This document shows positions 14,174-22,796 of a stretch of DNA of 23,613 nucleotides, in pieces; positions within the stretch are counted from its first letter, which is position 1, and each line of letters opens with the position of its first letter. Under the pieces are notes generated by a model. That model was given only the letters and a program-made list of their open reading frames with translations. It was not told the origin of the DNA and ran no database searches. The stretch is from a virus. The stretch is taken from IMG/VR virus record IMGVR_UViG_3300020470_000524, positions 1-23,613 of that record; one strand, written 5' to 3'. Both the position numbers and the translations under genes were made by a program.

Positions 14174-14659
14174 TTACCTATTTATACCATTATAATAAGT
14201 TCCACCTATTTGGTGAAACCCTTTATTTAATAATAATTTTTCTGCTTTATCCAGACTGCCGACATTATATATGCCCATGATCAGTGGTAAATTTTGTTCT
14301 TCAGCATATTTCATTCCAGCTTCCAATAACATATTAGAAGGCTTTACATCATCTTTAACATTTCTAAACTCTGGCCTAACAAAGAACCAAGTATCGCCTA
14401 TAAAAGCGTCATCTGACCACCAGTGAGAGCATTCTTTTAAACCTAAAGTGCCAATGATGTTTTCGTTTTTTCTTACCACATAGACAATGCCTTTTAATAA
14501 GACATTGTTTATCTGCCAAGATGTTTTCCCCCAATGTATTTTAGGAGACTTGCCACCATCTAAAGAATGTTCGGCGTGAAAATATCTAGCTAAAAAATCA
14601 GCTATATCTTTGCCATCTTGTTCGTTAAAAGAAAGTTTATCTAAAGTAAATTTACTCAT
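14174..14659 (-). CDS. GNAT-like acetyltransferase
   Basis: This 161-residue protein has the GNAT layout: an N-terminal helix, strands around 55-78 (GIVYVVRKNENIIGTLGL), a strand at about 90-99 (GDTWFFVRPEFRN) leading to a helix (SNMLLEAGMKYAEEQ) where acetyl-CoA pyrophosphate would bind, then LIMGIYN and KAEKLLLNKGFHQIGGTYY. The usual Q/R-x-x-G-x-G/A loop is weak (PEFRNVKDDVKPSNM), so activity is unproven. It overlaps the gene above by 4 bp (ATGA), and similar acetyltransferase-fold proteins occur in phage tail regions. It may modify a host or virion protein, or be an inactive fold used structurally. Confidence 0.65.
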   Translation of the reverse strand: MSKFTLDKLSFNEQDGKDIADFLARYFHAEHSLDGGKSPKIHWGKTSWQINNVLLKGIVYVVRKNENIIGTLGLKECSHWWSDDAFIGDTWFFVRPEFRNVKDDVKPSNMLLEAGMKYAEEQNLPLIMGIYNVGSLDKAEKLLLNKGFHQIGGTYYNGINR

Positions 14660-16131
14660 GCCATGCTTCTTACTAAGGCGCCTAATCCTTCTTCGCCTAT
14701 TTTCTCAGCCATTTCACCATCAGGTCCTAAAGTGTCTTGTAAGTATTCAAGTACCATAGCTCCTATATCCTTTTGTTCTTCTAAATCCATTGGGTCTGCA
14801 CCCATTTTCATACCTAAACCTCTTACAGTTCTAGCATTAACAACAAATTCACCATCGCTTAACATTGCTGGAATTTTATCTTCACGCTCTCCTCCAGGGC
14901 CAGATACTAATTCATCTGTTTCTGGAAAAAATTTGCCTTCAATTAACATTCCATCGTTTGCATATTCTACGCCAGCAACTTTTCTTGGCGCTGCCATTCT
15001 GCCATCTGCTTGCATGCCTAAGTTAAAATCTACCCTTTCTCTAGGAGGAGCAGCTGTTGCGCTAAAAGGTCCAGGGTTAGCAGCGTTATAAGCCTTTGTT
15101 ACTTCAGAAAAATATGGTCTGTAAAGCGCCTTATATGGAGCGTCAGAAGCTATGTACTGAGGACTTAAAGGTAATGTCTGCTGTCCTATTTGTAAGTTTA
15201 TTAATTGTTTTTGTACAGCTTTGTCGGCCTCTGATAAAGGAGATGCGTCTATTAAAGCTAACATCTGTCTTTGACTTGCTGCTTGTTCGTCTGCCATTGA
15301 AGATCTAGACATATCCATATTAGCAGATACAGGATTTAATGCTTCAATCCCCTGACTAAAATCAAATGATGAAGGAAAACTAAATCTAGCTTCTCCTCCC
15401 ATAAACATGTTTCTAATACCGCCTTCAGCCATTCCGCCTTCAGCCATACCAACTCTTGTAAAAGGAACTACGCTGGCTCCAATAGGTGCGCCCATTTCTC
15501 CACGAGACATTTGGCCGCTCATACTTGCGTCACCCATACCTGCTGCCAAAGCAGCTAAACCATCTGCTACTCTTCCAGCTTTTTCTTCTTTGGTTAATCC
15601 TTTTATACCTTCTTCATTACCTGTTGCCTCAATTTGATCGTCGTTTTCATTTTCGCCATCTTCTCCTTTTTTACCATCTATTATATCTTCATCATTTTCA
15701 GATCCAGATCCAGTAAAATAATCTTTAACTGCACCTGCTTTATCTTTAACATAATCCATGATGCCGCCCATAAACATTTCAGCTATTTCTTCATCTTCTT
15801 TTTGATCTTCTATTTCTTCTATCGCTTGTCTTTTTTTATATTCTTCAATAGCGTCATCTGGCTCCATAGAACCACCAACTCTTGTTACTTTTGCTTTAGC
15901 TGCAGGTATAGCATCTCCCATGACGGCATTGAAAGCTATAGTTTCTTCATCGCCTCCCATACTGCCAAGAGCTTTTGACAATGCTGCAAAATCAACCGAA
16001 CCCCCTTCTGCTAGCATAGCTAAACCACCAGCGTAAAAACTTTCTGGATCGTAGCCCATTTTTCTAACTACATCTGGTCTTTCAGATGCCAATGATTTTA
16101 AACCTTGTTGATTTTCTTTTATGTTTTTCAT
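14656..16131 (-). CDS. Structural or assembly protein with DGEFVVNARTV motif
   Basis: This 491-residue protein has several Gly/Met/Glu stretches (FYAGGLAMLAEGG, GMAEGGMAEGG, MFMGGE), a long acidic, Asp/Glu-rich section (about 135-180), and the conserved motif KIPAMLSDGEFVVNARTVRG near residue 425. I recognise this motif from tail or virion proteins of marine phages, where it is often followed by a Gly-rich end. A 15-bp tandem DNA repeat at 15419-15447 encodes the doubled GMAEG. It overlaps the holin stop and the GNAT start by 4 bp each. The biochemical role is unknown; a virion component or assembly scaffold is inferred. Confidence 0.65.
   Translation of the reverse strand: MKNIKENQQGLKSLASERPDVVRKMGYDPESFYAGGLAMLAEGGSVDFAALSKALGSMGGDEETIAFNAVMGDAIPAAKAKVTRVGGSMEPDDAIEEYKKRQAIEEIEDQKEDEEIAEMFMGGIMDYVKDKAGAVKDYFTGSGSENDEDIIDGKKGEDGENENDDQIEATGNEEGIKGLTKEEKAGRVADGLAALAAGMGDASMSGQMSRGEMGAPIGASVVPFTRVGMAEGGMAEGGIRNMFMGGEARFSFPSSFDFSQGIEALNPVSANMDMSRSSMADEQAASQRQMLALIDASPLSEADKAVQKQLINLQIGQQTLPLSPQYIASDAPYKALYRPYFSEVTKAYNAANPGPFSATAAPPRERVDFNLGMQADGRMAAPRKVAGVEYANDGMLIEGKFFPETDELVSGPGGEREDKIPAMLSDGEFVVNARTVRGLGMKMGADPMDLEEQKDIGAMVLEYLQDTLGPDGEMAEKIGEEGLGALVRSMA
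15419..15447. repeat. 15-bp tandem duplication
   Basis: CCGCCTTCAGCCAT occurs at 15419-15432 and again at 15434-15447 with one base between. It encodes a doubled GMAEG within the 491-residue protein and is a small coding repeat that could vary between relatives. Confidence 0.6.
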
Positions 16132-16511
16132 TTTTTAGTGTCAGTTTTTTTCATTTTATCGTATGATCTAAGCCCAGACATTCCTAATAATGCCATGAGA
16201 ATCGCAGATAACTGCGAAAAATCAAACTCTGGCATATCTATTTGTGCGCCAGAGACTTTTATTATAACCTCAATTATAGGAGATAGTATAAAATGATAAG
16301 CCAATGCAAAGCTACATATCCAACCAACAGAAGGTCGCCAATTTCTTTGAAAGGGCTTACCTTGAGCTTCTATCTTATTTACTTCTATCTGGGCTAAATT
16401 AGCTTGATGAAATAAAGTCGAAAGCTCATGGTCTAATTGAGCTTGTAAATCTTTATCTTTAACAAATTTACCAATTAAATTGCTTACTGGCTTTACTAGT
16501 GATTCAATCAT
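16128..16511 (-). CDS. Holin, GTA_holin_3TM-like
   Basis: This 127-residue protein has an amphipathic helix (about residues 5-50), an RNWRPSVGW motif (56-64), a transmembrane segment (about 63-86) and a second hydrophobic stretch (about 99-113), then a basic tail (KMKKTDTKK). The NWRP-centred layout is characteristic of the three-helix holins found in gene-transfer-agent and alphaproteobacterial phage lysis genes. It would form lesions in the inner membrane at the end of infection. It lies 5 bases after the M15 peptidase gene, with a GAGG ribosome site, making a two-gene lysis cassette. The stop overlaps the next gene as ATGA. Confidence 0.85.
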   Translation of the reverse strand: MIESLVKPVSNLIGKFVKDKDLQAQLDHELSTLFHQANLAQIEVNKIEAQGKPFQRNWRPSVGWICSFALAYHFILSPIIEVIIKVSGAQIDMPEFDFSQLSAILMALLGMSGLRSYDKMKKTDTKK

Positions 16512-16516
16512 AATAT

Positions 16517-16993
16517 TTAATCCTCTACTATTCTATAATGGCTACCATCGAAAGTCATGGCTCTGTTTCTATTATCTTTATCTGATACATAAGATATATG
16601 GACCCAACCACTGCTTGGATTTACACCATCATAATATTCTAAAATTACTTGGTCGAAATTTAATTCATTTTTTATATAATCAAAAAGATCTTGATTACTT
16701 ACTCTAGGTATTTCTAAATCTACTGCTTGACCTAATACATGTTGACTAGTATCAGAAGAGCCAATGTATCTGTTAAGAGTGATACTGCGATAAGCACTAT
16801 TAGGGCTAAAAGGAATTTTGAAATGATTCCTAATTGGTTGAACGATGTTTTTACATAGTCGTTCAAGGTTTTTAAAAGTTTCTTCATCATGAACACAATT
16901 ATCTATATTTTTTCTCTTTGCTACAAAACTTTTTTCAAACTCTTTTAGTTTAAAATTTTTACTTAATTTAGTATCACTATCCCATTCACTCAT
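16517..16993 (-). CDS. Endolysin, peptidase M15A (L-Ala/D-Ala type)
   Basis: This 158-residue metallopeptidase has the M15 motif SQHVLGQAVDLEI (H85, D92), a catalytic-type Glu in ILEYYD (E119) and WVHIS (H132), giving the H-D-H zinc triad, plus the YRS segment before the first His. It cuts peptide cross-links or stems in host peptidoglycan during lysis. Size fits M15_3 endolysins, and there is no extra cell-wall-binding domain and no signal peptide, so it depends on the adjacent holin for release. Its stop is 5 bases from the holin start, and its start is 1 base from the previous gene. Confidence 0.87.
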   Translation of the reverse strand: MSEWDSDTKLSKNFKLKEFEKSFVAKRKNIDNCVHDEETFKNLERLCKNIVQPIRNHFKIPFSPNSAYRSITLNRYIGSSDTSQHVLGQAVDLEIPRVSNQDLFDYIKNELNFDQVILEYYDGVNPSSGWVHISYVSDKDNRNRAMTFDGSHYRIVED

Positions 16994-16994
16994 T

Positions 16995-17324
16995 TTATAT
17001 ACTCACTATTATTGCTATTGAACCTTCTTCATTGACAGTTACCTCTCCTAAAGAGGCAGTTGCTTGTAAAGAAGTTTTTGCTGTGCTTGTAATTTCTTGA
17101 AAACCTACGCCATCAAAAAACTCTAAAGAGTTATTGTCAGTATTAAATACTATATCTCCCTTATTAAAGTTGTTAGTTAATTTTTTTTCTTCAGTTGTTA
17201 ATGGCGTAGCATTTAAATCTACCTTTTGCAGATTTAATTCTAATATTCTTACTAGCCTGTTAAATATTTCTGGAGTTATTTCTAAACCAGCTAGTGGCAA
17301 TCTAGTTTCTAATATTTTAGCCAT
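16995..17324 (-). CDS. Small structural protein of unknown function
   Basis: This 109-residue protein starts with helices (EIFNRLVRILELNLQKV) and contains NKGDIVFNTDNNSLEFFDG (about 53-71), a tail-fibre-like phrase, then a beta-rich end (GEVTVNEEGSIAIIVSI). The start overlaps the stop of the 629-residue gene (TAATG) and GGAAG precedes it, so it is translated with that tail gene. The short strand phrase suggests a tail accessory or fibre-cap protein, but I do not recognise the family. Confidence 0.65.
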   Translation of the reverse strand: MAKILETRLPLAGLEITPEIFNRLVRILELNLQKVDLNATPLTTEEKKLTNNFNKGDIVFNTDNNSLEFFDGVGFQEITSTAKTSLQATASLGEVTVNEEGSIAIIVSI

Positions 17325-19213
17325 TATCTTCTTCCGTCGTTTCTAAAATTAAATCTAGTTGCTCCTAATCTAAACTCCATACCGTTTCTTACCGACACAT
17401 CGTTGTCATCGTCAGACTCTATTCTATAAATCGCTTGTCGAGCTCTTGCTCTAGTATCTATTTTTTTTGTTGTGTTAGTGATTGATGAGGTAACTTTTGT
17501 TGTCGGCGTATCATTTGGGAAGTCTCTGGTTTTTAAAACAACATTTAATGCTGCGTTACCATTGCTCCCGGTAAATCTTATATCTGGTATTATTTCTCTA
17601 ACCGAAATAAATTTATCACCATCTTCTAAATCAAAATCTCCTGATTCTATAAAAACATTATCCATTGGCGAGCCATCATCATCATTACCATTCTCATGGT
17701 CGTACAAGTAAAAAGAAGAACTATCTTTTCCAATTGCCATAGGGTATTGAAATATACCTCTGTCAATCCAAGAGAATCTTGATAATTCGCCTATACTCCA
17801 TACTTGTTCTAAGTAATTAAAAACTACATATTTATCTGGTTCACTAGATGAACTAGAACAATAAAACCAACCTACTTCGTTAAATTCTCTATTGGTAAAA
17901 GCAAAGTTTTTGTAAACTTCATCTAAATTTAAATCATCAAAAACATGATTTAAAACAGAACAAGGTAGTCTTTGTACCGAACCGTTGTAAAAATAAAATC
18001 CATCTGAGGCCATCCAATAAGCACCATTATCTGCATTTATCGCAGCCTTTGGCCCAATTAAACCAACATTCTCACTAATTAAATTAATTCCAAAAGTAAA
18101 GGGAGCACCAACAAATTGCAATGAGTGCATTGACACATCAGTCCAAATTAAAGTTTCTTGTCTTGCTTTTAATGCGCCTACTATTAATGATCCAGAAGAT
18201 ATTCTTATTGAACCAGCTGTATTAGTAGCTTTAGCTTCAAACTCTAATAAATTTTCCTGATCAGAAAAAGCTACTAATAAAGGGTCTATTTCTCCAGTTC
18301 TAGCAGTGCCAGTTGCATTTAAAGGATCAGCGCCTAAAACTACTAAGTGCCTATCAACATCAGAAGTTAAAACTTGCAAACAACGAGTTGGAACTAAGTT
18401 AGCTCCAGATATATTTTGTAACTCTACTGCTCTAGTTGTTAATCCGTTAGTAGCGTCCCACCTAAATATAGAACCAGCTCTAGGATTTATTATTAAGTCT
18501 TCGCCAAAATTATCATGAGTCCACATTCTTAATGTGTTATTGGCCGCTAAAGGAGTAGAAGATCCCCAGCCACTAGAACCCCATGTTCCAGCTCCCCAAC
18601 CAGTAGAAGGCACGAAAGCATCTAACCCAACATTTAATTGATAAGCAGCTACTGTACTGCCTCCACCATTTCCACCATCAGAGGCATTTGCTAAAACAGC
18701 ATTACCGCTTGTGTCTTTTGCTTCAATGGTATAACTATTGCCATCAACAATAGTAGCAATTTGATATTCTTGATTTAATACAGTTGCTGTTATATTACCC
18801 CCTAAACTTGCAGCTCCACTAAATGTTACAAAATCATTAATTGAAGCCCCATGAGAATTTTCAGTTACTGTTATCGTGGCATCATCATTACCAACTTTGG
18901 CAAATGTTGCATCGCCAGCAGAGGTTGTTTCTCTAAGAGGAGTAATATCATTAAAATCAGATCCTTCTTTTATATAATATTTAAAAGTAGTGCCAATTCC
19001 TAAAAGATCTGTGCCATCTAACTTTACCCAATCGTGCATTGATCTAGGAGTTCCTAATAAAGTTGAGCTAGAATTTTTTGCCCAACCTCCTATTTTTTCT
19101 GGAAACCCTTTTCTAAATCTAACTAGATTTCCATCAAACCAACCATTCTCTGCTGTAAGACTAGTACCTTCCTTATCTATTCCGGGTTTAAATAAAATCT
19201 TACTGTAAGGCAT
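17324..19213 (-). CDS. Tail/head-completion protein, P22 gp10-like
   Basis: This 629-residue protein begins with LFKPGIDKEGTSLTAENGWF and then VRFRKGFPEKIGGW, a start I associate with the DNA-stabilising, gp10-like proteins of podoviruses. Later motifs are STGWGAGTWGSSGWG (about 205-219), MWTHDNFGEDLIINP and many short aromatic strands, consistent with a beta-propeller-like tail hub. It would complete the tail after packaging and hold DNA in the head. It is followed by small genes and lysis genes, as often in phages of this kind. The family is from memory of start motifs; P22-level homology would need a profile search. Confidence 0.65.
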   Translation of the reverse strand: MPYSKILFKPGIDKEGTSLTAENGWFDGNLVRFRKGFPEKIGGWAKNSSSTLLGTPRSMHDWVKLDGTDLLGIGTTFKYYIKEGSDFNDITPLRETTSAGDATFAKVGNDDATITVTENSHGASINDFVTFSGAASLGGNITATVLNQEYQIATIVDGNSYTIEAKDTSGNAVLANASDGGNGGGSTVAAYQLNVGLDAFVPSTGWGAGTWGSSGWGSSTPLAANNTLRMWTHDNFGEDLIINPRAGSIFRWDATNGLTTRAVELQNISGANLVPTRCLQVLTSDVDRHLVVLGADPLNATGTARTGEIDPLLVAFSDQENLLEFEAKATNTAGSIRISSGSLIVGALKARQETLIWTDVSMHSLQFVGAPFTFGINLISENVGLIGPKAAINADNGAYWMASDGFYFYNGSVQRLPCSVLNHVFDDLNLDEVYKNFAFTNREFNEVGWFYCSSSSSEPDKYVVFNYLEQVWSIGELSRFSWIDRGIFQYPMAIGKDSSSFYLYDHENGNDDDGSPMDNVFIESGDFDLEDGDKFISVREIIPDIRFTGSNGNAALNVVLKTRDFPNDTPTTKVTSSITNTTKKIDTRARARQAIYRIESDDDNDVSVRNGMEFRLGATRFNFRNDGRR

Positions 19214-19230
19214 ACTAAATACCTACCTTA

Positions 19231-19440
19231 TTAAAAAAGAGTTTGCTGCGCTAAGTAAGCTGTAACACTTAAAAATACCGTTACGGTAAAAATTAAACTG
19301 TTTCTTATACTTTTGTTTATTGAAATAATGCCTTGTTCAATAGCATCTAAGCGTCTGTAATTCTCTTTCCATCTTTGTTCACATGCGGCTTCATGCGAAC
19401 TGAGCCTTTTATCTAATTCTGTTACTGTAGTTCTTGCCAT
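19231..19440 (-). CDS. Small coiled-coil protein with a C-terminal membrane segment
   Basis: This 69-residue protein has a soluble, charged helix (residues 5-45; KRLSSHEAACEQRWKENYR) and a single C-terminal transmembrane segment (about 48-66; SLIFTVTVFLSVTAYLAQ). The topology resembles short phage tail-anchored proteins that take part in lysis or superinfection exclusion. No Shine-Dalgarno is seen before the ATG. With two more small membrane proteins it forms a run between the tail proteins and the gp10-like gene. Confidence 0.65.
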   Translation of the reverse strand: MARTTVTELDKRLSSHEAACEQRWKENYRRLDAIEQGIISINKSIRNSLIFTVTVFLSVTAYLAQQTLF

Positions 19441-19468
19441 GTTTTTTTATATTTCGTTACATTTTATA

Positions 19469-19819
19469 TCAATCTTTACGTTTGTCATCTCTTTCAGATT
19501 TAGATAATTTATCAGGCTCTATAAGCTCTGGCGCATTTAATAGAGTTTTTAATAAAACATCTTGCCTTATTATCTCATTATCTACAGATCTAACCCGATC
19601 TATTAGTTGAACTAATATACCCATTTGTGAGTCTAATTTAGAATCTAGTCTTTTTTCCATAGCTGCCATGCTTTCATTTATCTTGTCATCAACTACATCT
19701 ATTTTTTGTTCCATGCCGTTAATGATTTTATTTAAAAGTTTCCAAAGAAAAAATCCTAAACCTAAAGTTGCTGCTATTGGAAATCCTACTTCGTTAATTA
19801 TTTTAACTAGATCGTCCAC
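19469..19819 (-). CDS. Small membrane protein with coiled coil, holin-like
   Basis: This 116-residue protein begins with a GTG and has one N-terminal transmembrane segment, VGFPIAATLGLGFFLWKLL (residues 11-29). A long heptad-like helix follows (ID.VD.KINESMAAMEKRLDSKL), ending in a charged tail. The VGFPI start recalls YvrJ/BhlA-type holin-like phage proteins. It lies 11 bases after the 44-residue gene. The GTG is the only usual start in the frame, and no ribosome site is visible, so translation may depend on coupling. A role in lysis or envelope contact is plausible, not shown. Confidence 0.6.
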   Translation of the reverse strand: MDDLVKIINEVGFPIAATLGLGFFLWKLLNKIINGMEQKIDVVDDKINESMAAMEKRLDSKLDSQMGILVQLIDRVRSVDNEIIRQDVLLKTLLNAPELIEPDKLSKSERDDKRKD

Positions 19820-19830
19820 CGCAATCTAAA

Positions 19831-19965
19831 TTAAAAATAACTTTTTAAATCTTCCCAATAATCTCTAGTTTTTTCATTTAATAATCTATTCCAATCTGGC
19901 CTAATAGCTTTTAAAACTACCTTACCAATTAAAAGAATAAATATTATCCATAATAAAATTTCCAT
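19831..19965 (-). CDS. Tiny single-pass membrane protein (44 residues)
   Basis: This short frame encodes 44 residues, with an N-terminal hydrophobic segment (ILLWIIFILLIGKVVL) and a soluble tail (RPDWNRLLNEKTRDYWEDL). A GAGGT ribosome site lies 5 bases before the ATG, and the gene fits between the tail protein and the following membrane gene with short gaps on both sides. It is probably an inner-membrane protein, perhaps part of the lysis machinery with its neighbours. There is no recognisable family. Confidence 0.6.
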   Translation of the reverse strand: MEILLWIIFILLIGKVVLKAIRPDWNRLLNEKTRDYWEDLKSYF

Positions 19966-19972
19966 ATTTACC

Positions 19973-20593
19973 TCATGCTAGTATAAAATTTTGAGCTTGG
20001 GTCCCTACCCATGCAGTATTTCTAGGGTAACCAATTAATTGACTATCATAACTATAACTTCCAGGCAAAGATACATTCCATGACCAAGTTGTACTACCGC
20101 TGGTATAACTATAATTAGCATCTGTTCTGTTCATAACATAAGGATTACTTGCATTGGTATAACTATGATACAAACTTAAAGAAGTCCAGCCAGAATTAAA
20201 TACCGGGGCATTTATTGTAAAGAGAATAGGATAGTTGATGTTGCTTGAATACAATGCTGTGATAGTTTTACCCATCCAAGATGTATTGCTTAAGGACCCT
20301 ATAGATCCTGAAATATATCCCATTGATGCAAATCCAAAAGCACTAGTGTAGCCAGCATTTAAAGTTGCGCTTAAAGCAGCACTACCAGATAAAGAAGTTC
20401 TTATTTCATCTGTTGCTCCGTAAAAATCTCCTATTTCTATAGCCGTTCCTGAACCAGTAGGTATGGTGTAACCATCAGCAGCCTCTAACCCTCTAATATC
20501 TGAATCATTAATAGTACATGCAGTTTCAGAAGTTCCACCAGCTTCTACGTGTATTTGATTTAAAGTTAGATTGCCGCTAGTTGGAAGAGCCAT
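19973..20593 (-). CDS. Tail protein, probable receptor-binding or fibre part
   Basis: This 206-residue protein opens with MALPTSGNLTLNQIHVEAGG and DSDIRGL, a start I recognise from marine phage tail proteins. The rest is Ser/Thr/Tyr/Asn-rich beta sequence (SYTSGSTTWSWNVSLPGSYS), typical of a fibre tip. A strong GAGGAG ribosome site is present, and its start lies 17 bp inside the end of the previous gene. It may be an adhesin or a variant tip protein working with the fibre upstream. Receptor identity is unknown. Confidence 0.7.
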   Translation of the reverse strand: MALPTSGNLTLNQIHVEAGGTSETACTINDSDIRGLEAADGYTIPTGSGTAIEIGDFYGATDEIRTSLSGSAALSATLNAGYTSAFGFASMGYISGSIGSLSNTSWMGKTITALYSSNINYPILFTINAPVFNSGWTSLSLYHSYTNASNPYVMNRTDANYSYTSGSTTWSWNVSLPGSYSYDSQLIGYPRNTAWVGTQAQNFILA

Positions 20594-21785
20594 TTTTTAA
20601 CTCCTCTACTTGTTTACTTAAATCTTTTACTGCCTCTATAAGCAGCCCTACTGTATTAGCGTATTTCATGGTTTTTACTTTGCCTAGTTCTTTGTCTTCA
20701 TGTTCATCTACTAGCTCTGGTACCACTTTTTCTACTTCGTTCGCCACTACTCCTATTTCTTTTGACTTGTTTGATTTTTTAGTGAAGTGTACACCTCTTA
20801 ATTTTTTTACTTTATCCAAAGCGTTTTCAATTTGGTAAATATCTTCTTTAAGAGCCACATCAGAATATGCACCTACATTACCTGTAGCTGTAAAATTACC
20901 GCTAGTATCACAACTCAACATAGTAGAGCCAGCATTATTATCAACTCGCCATTGAGTATCAAACTGCATTACAGTATTAGCGTTTGTAGTGAAATAGAGT
21001 CTTTGCCTGCCATCAGCAGAACTAATCCAAGCATCATTAGGTAAAGCTGAATTTAGTTTAGTGCCTAATTGCGTTTGTATAGCAGAAGTCACACCGTCTA
21101 AATATCCTAATTCTGTAGAAGTCACATCGCTAACAGAAACATCTCCACTACCATCAGAAACTAAAGCCCTTGCTGTAGTAAGATCAGCCATCTTACTAAA
21201 AGCAATAGCTGCAGATGCACTTATGTCAGCATTTTCTATATTAGTTATGCTGTTACCTGTGCCATTTGCATCAAAAGTTTTATTAGTAAAAGTATCTGTA
21301 GTGCTTGCGGTTACAGTTCCTAAAGTAGTTCCGTTAATAGAAGAGCTCGATCCTAAATCTAAAGCATTAAAAGCATCTGTTATAGCTGCTCCACTGCCAG
21401 CGCCGTCTGAAAAAACAGCTTTAATTTTACCTGTTGGAATAGTTACACTAGCCCCACTACCTTGAGAAATAATTATACTTTGTGATCCACTGGTGCCATT
21501 TTCAATAAACCATAATTTTGAAATAGTATTAGGAGCTATAGTAATAGTACAAGCAGAATCTAAAGTTCCCGTATATTTAAGATATATTGCTCTGCCTGGA
21601 TCTGTTGAACCATCAGCTATTGTAGTTGTATGTGTATCAGCATTAGTTGTAATGCTTTCAGTACCATAACCTAAAGCCTCTCCAATTAATTCTAAATTTT
21701 CATTGGTACGAGTTCCCCAGGTACCTGATTCATCACCAGTTCCCATTTCTCTAAGTCTGAGATTATTTTCGTAAGTACTTGCCAT
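20577..21785 (-). CDS. Tail fibre with C-terminal S74 chaperone
   Basis: This 402-residue fibre protein has a beta-rich shaft with 'FTNKTFDANGTGNSITNIENADIS' type motifs around residues 165-190 and an 'LGYLDGVTSAIQTQLGTKL' fibre motif (226-244). It ends in an intramolecular chaperone: YSDVALKEDI with S308 and K313 in the Ser-x4-Lys spacing, then EIGVVANEVEKVVPELV and a helical tail. The chaperone should aid trimerisation and then be cut off near S308, releasing about 95 residues. A GAGGT ribosome site precedes the ATG. The role is host attachment. Confidence 0.88.
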   Translation of the reverse strand: MASTYENNLRLREMGTGDESGTWGTRTNENLELIGEALGYGTESITTNADTHTTTIADGSTDPGRAIYLKYTGTLDSACTITIAPNTISKLWFIENGTSGSQSIIISQGSGASVTIPTGKIKAVFSDGAGSGAAITDAFNALDLGSSSSINGTTLGTVTASTTDTFTNKTFDANGTGNSITNIENADISASAAIAFSKMADLTTARALVSDGSGDVSVSDVTSTELGYLDGVTSAIQTQLGTKLNSALPNDAWISSADGRQRLYFTTNANTVMQFDTQWRVDNNAGSTMLSCDTSGNFTATGNVGAYSDVALKEDIYQIENALDKVKKLRGVHFTKKSNKSKEIGVVANEVEKVVPELVDEHEDKELGKVKTMKYANTVGLLIEAVKDLSKQVEELKNGSSN

Positions 21786-21822
21786 GTTTTTACCTCGTTA
21801 AATTATAATTAAATTATTAACA

Positions 21823-22794
21823 TTAAGCCACATCTTCCCAATTAGGAGTTTGAGTATCTGTTGTTTCACTAAAGCTTGATGTTTGTGTTTCTGTTATTTG
21901 ACTAAAACTTGAGTCTTGATTTTCGTTTATATCTGAATAACTAGGTGTTTGCGAAGTAACAACTCCGCTATAACTAGAATTTTGACTTTCATCTACTTCC
22001 CCCCAAACTAATACAAAACTTATATCTCCAGAGTTTCCAGCTTGTCCCAAAACGGTTACATTTGCTTTTCCTGTGAAATTAAGTGTGCCAAGGTTTGCAG
22101 TTGAACTTACTCCACTAACAGTTACTGAATTTGAAGATTTTTGAGTTACTGTGCCTAAAGCTACAGTTCCAACTTGGCCAGTTAGCGTTACATTAGCATC
22201 TGCGTTCGGCAAAATAGTTCCTAAAGCAGATGTGCCAGCTTGGCCAGTAATACTTACATTGCCTTTTCCTTGTATCGCAGTAGTACCTAAAGCACCTGTC
22301 GCTAGTTGAGTTGCCGGGGTAACTTCTGCTTTTCCTTGAATTGTTAAAGTGCCTAATTCGCCATCTGCTTCATCAGCAGCAGGGATAGAAACATTAGCTG
22401 CTGCATTTATACTTACACTAACAGAACCTACATTACCTGCTAAAGTGGGTAAGATAGCTACTACACTACCATTTACACCAACACCTGATATTGCTCCAGT
22501 TCCTACTTGACCAGCAGGAGTTACATTAGCCTCTGCATCTGTAGAAATACTTCCTAAAGAACTTGTACTAACAAAACCACTTAAAGTTAAATTAGCTTCT
22601 GCATCTGGCGTGATAGAACCAACAGCTGAAGTTCCTACTTGAGATCCAAGAGTTATATTTGCTTTTCCTACAAAAGTAAAAGAGCCAACAGCGCTTGTAC
22701 CAGCTTGTCCTGTAATGCTTACATCAACACTTACAGTACCGTCGCCAGCTAATGCTGAAAACGGGGTTTCTGAAAATGCACTTATACCAAACAT
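21823..22794 (-). CDS. Repeat-built tail protein
   Basis: After a short start (FGISAFSETPFSALAG), this 323-residue protein consists of about 11 tandem repeats of 22 residues (about 23-260), with consensus ANVTLTGQVGTSALGTI plus a variable tail (one unit has 23). Five 11-residue units follow (269-323; QTSSFS or QTPNW core), a motif I know from marine phage tail proteins. The shape suggested is an elongated beta-solenoid or beta-prism. No Shine-Dalgarno is visible before the ATG; TATAAT sits 5 bases upstream instead. It is probably a tail fibre or decoration part. Repeat number may vary among relatives. Confidence 0.75.
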   Translation of the reverse strand: MFGISAFSETPFSALAGDGTVSVDVSITGQAGTSAVGSFTFVGKANITLGSQVGTSAVGSITPDAEANLTLSGFVSTSSLGSISTDAEANVTPAGQVGTGAISGVGVNGSVVAILPTLAGNVGSVSVSINAAANVSIPAADEADGELGTLTIQGKAEVTPATQLATGALGTTAIQGKGNVSITGQAGTSALGTILPNADANVTLTGQVGTVALGTVTQKSSNSVTVSGVSSTANLGTLNFTGKANVTVLGQAGNSGDISFVLVWGEVDESQNSSYSGVVTSQTPSYSDINENQDSSFSQITETQTSSFSETTDTQTPNWEDVA

Positions 22795-22796
22795 AA

